Assembly (NCBI RefSeq): GCF_018881755.1
Contig: NZ_JACVPS010000005.1
Location: 1-64,000 of the forward strand
Source: Polynucleobacter finlandensis
GTDB taxonomy: Bacteria; Pseudomonadota; Gammaproteobacteria; Burkholderiales; Burkholderiaceae
DNA length: 64,000 bases
Reading direction: 5' to 3'
Shown here: piece after piece, positions 63,655 through 64,000 of the stretch
Position numbering within the stretch: position 1 is the stretch's first letter
Layout: each line of letters begins with the position of its first letter
Translations under genes and position numbers: made by a program
Notes under the pieces: model-generated
Database searches by the model: none
What the model was told of the DNA's origin: nothing
The model's input: only the letters and a program-made list of their open reading frames with translations

Positions 63655-64000
63655 TTAACCTTCTGAACCCGTTGCTTGCGCAACCGTATGCATATCTTTA
63701 TCACCGCGACCTGAGAGGTTCACCAGAATCGTTTTATCTTTTCCGAGGGTTGGCGCCATCTTGCAGGCGTAGGCAATTGCATGCGCAGACTCCAGCGCAG
63801 GAATAATGCCTTCAATCTGACAGCAATCATGGAATGCCTTGAGTGCTTCTTCGTCAGTAATAGCCACGTAGTCCGCACGACCAGAGTCTTTTAACCATGC
63901 GTGCTCAGGACCAACACCGGGATAGTCCATGCCTGCAGAAACAGAATGGGTTTCAGAGATTTGACCGTTCTCGTCTTGCAGCAAATAGGTGCGATTGCCA
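63655..64000 (-). CDS. trpB: Tryptophan synthase beta chain, C-terminal part (cut by window edge)
   Basis: PLP enzyme that joins indole and serine. About 115 C-terminal residues are visible. [29 protein letters not shown] and the [16 protein letters not shown] helix are typical, and [17 protein letters not shown] is the PLP-phosphate/monovalent cation end of TrpB. The stop TAA (63655-63657) lies next to the trpA start. The start lies beyond position 64000. Confidence 0.96.
   Translation of the reverse strand, partial: GNRTYLLQDENGQISETHSVSAGMDYPGVGPEHAWLKDSGRADYVAITDEEALKAFHDCCQIEGIIPALESAHAIAYACKMAPTLGKDKTILVNLSGRGDKDMHTVAQATGSEG

Overview
The window looks like a chromosome segment of a free-living freshwater betaproteobacterium of the Burkholderiaceae, most likely Polynucleobacter or a close relative. 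The evidence is the moderate, AT-leaning base composition (mid-forties percent GC by eye), very tight gene packing, and typical betaproteobacterial neighbourhoods: pyrG-kdsA-eno-ftsB, trpB-trpA-accD-folC-SPOR-cvpA-purF-metZ, and mltG-tmk-holB-tatD. No phage, transposon, integrase, rRNA or CRISPR array was seen. The genus is an inference; the gene calls rest on motifs visible in the translations.

Layout. 1-9 kb: the N-terminal part of acnB, two small hypothetical or membrane genes, pyrG-kdsA-eno-ftsB, hslO, gltX, and a tRNA Ala-Glu-Asp cluster closed by a hairpin terminator. 9-12.4 kb: accessory genes (an alpha/beta hydrolase, an orphan DUF4118 membrane protein, an M48 lipoprotein peptidase, a secreted duplicated-domain protein) and a short transcription unit with a strong -10 box, a 16-bp palindrome, a 31-codon ORF and a terminator. 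12.4-15.4 kb: a sugar-acid cassette (KdgT-type permease, glyoxylate/hydroxypyruvate reductase, tartronate-semialdehyde reductase), with an FNR-like box upstream. 15.4-35 kb: housekeeping and conserved genes (YqiA-like, DUF3108, a K+ channel, ankyrin protein, TatD, HolB, Tmk, MltG, YgfZ, NRDE, SelO, MsrB, YciB, BolA, PpiC, GloA, ABC-F, YhhQ, glutaryl-CoA dehydrogenase, MnmH).

35-55.8 kb is a large reduced-sulfur oxidation region. One long minus-strand array runs persulfide dioxygenase-soxC-soxD-soxY-soxZ-soxA-soxX-soxB-DsrE-SoxH-like MBL-cytochrome c-three YeeE/YedE transporters-DSP-like phosphatase. Divergent to it, on the plus strand, lies SQR-TauE/SafE-HiPIP, followed after a terminator by a UbiA-type prenyltransferase. 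A second minus-strand array runs YeeE/YedE x2, a secreted NPCGP-repeat Cys peptide, a conserved unknown protein, a periplasmic rhodanese, an ArsR regulator with the two cysteines expected of a persulfide sensor, and a Cys-tailed DUF2892 protein. Divergent to that array is modBC, the molybdate importer, which fits the molybdenum need of SoxC. Together the genes could import or shuttle thiosulfate and sulfane sulfur, oxidise sulfide (SQR plus persulfide dioxygenase) and thiosulfate (complete SoxXA-YZ-B-CD) to sulfate, export sulfite, and switch on in response to persulfide. AT-rich inverted repeats lie in both divergent promoter gaps (46.9 and 53.9 kb) and are candidate operators.

55.8-64 kb returns to core genes: a methyltransferase, metZ, purF, cvpA, a SPOR protein, folC, accD, trpA and the 3' part of trpB. 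The most novel-looking parts are the NPCGP/unknown/rhodanese/ArsR/DUF2892 operon and the 12.0-12.2 kb small transcription unit.
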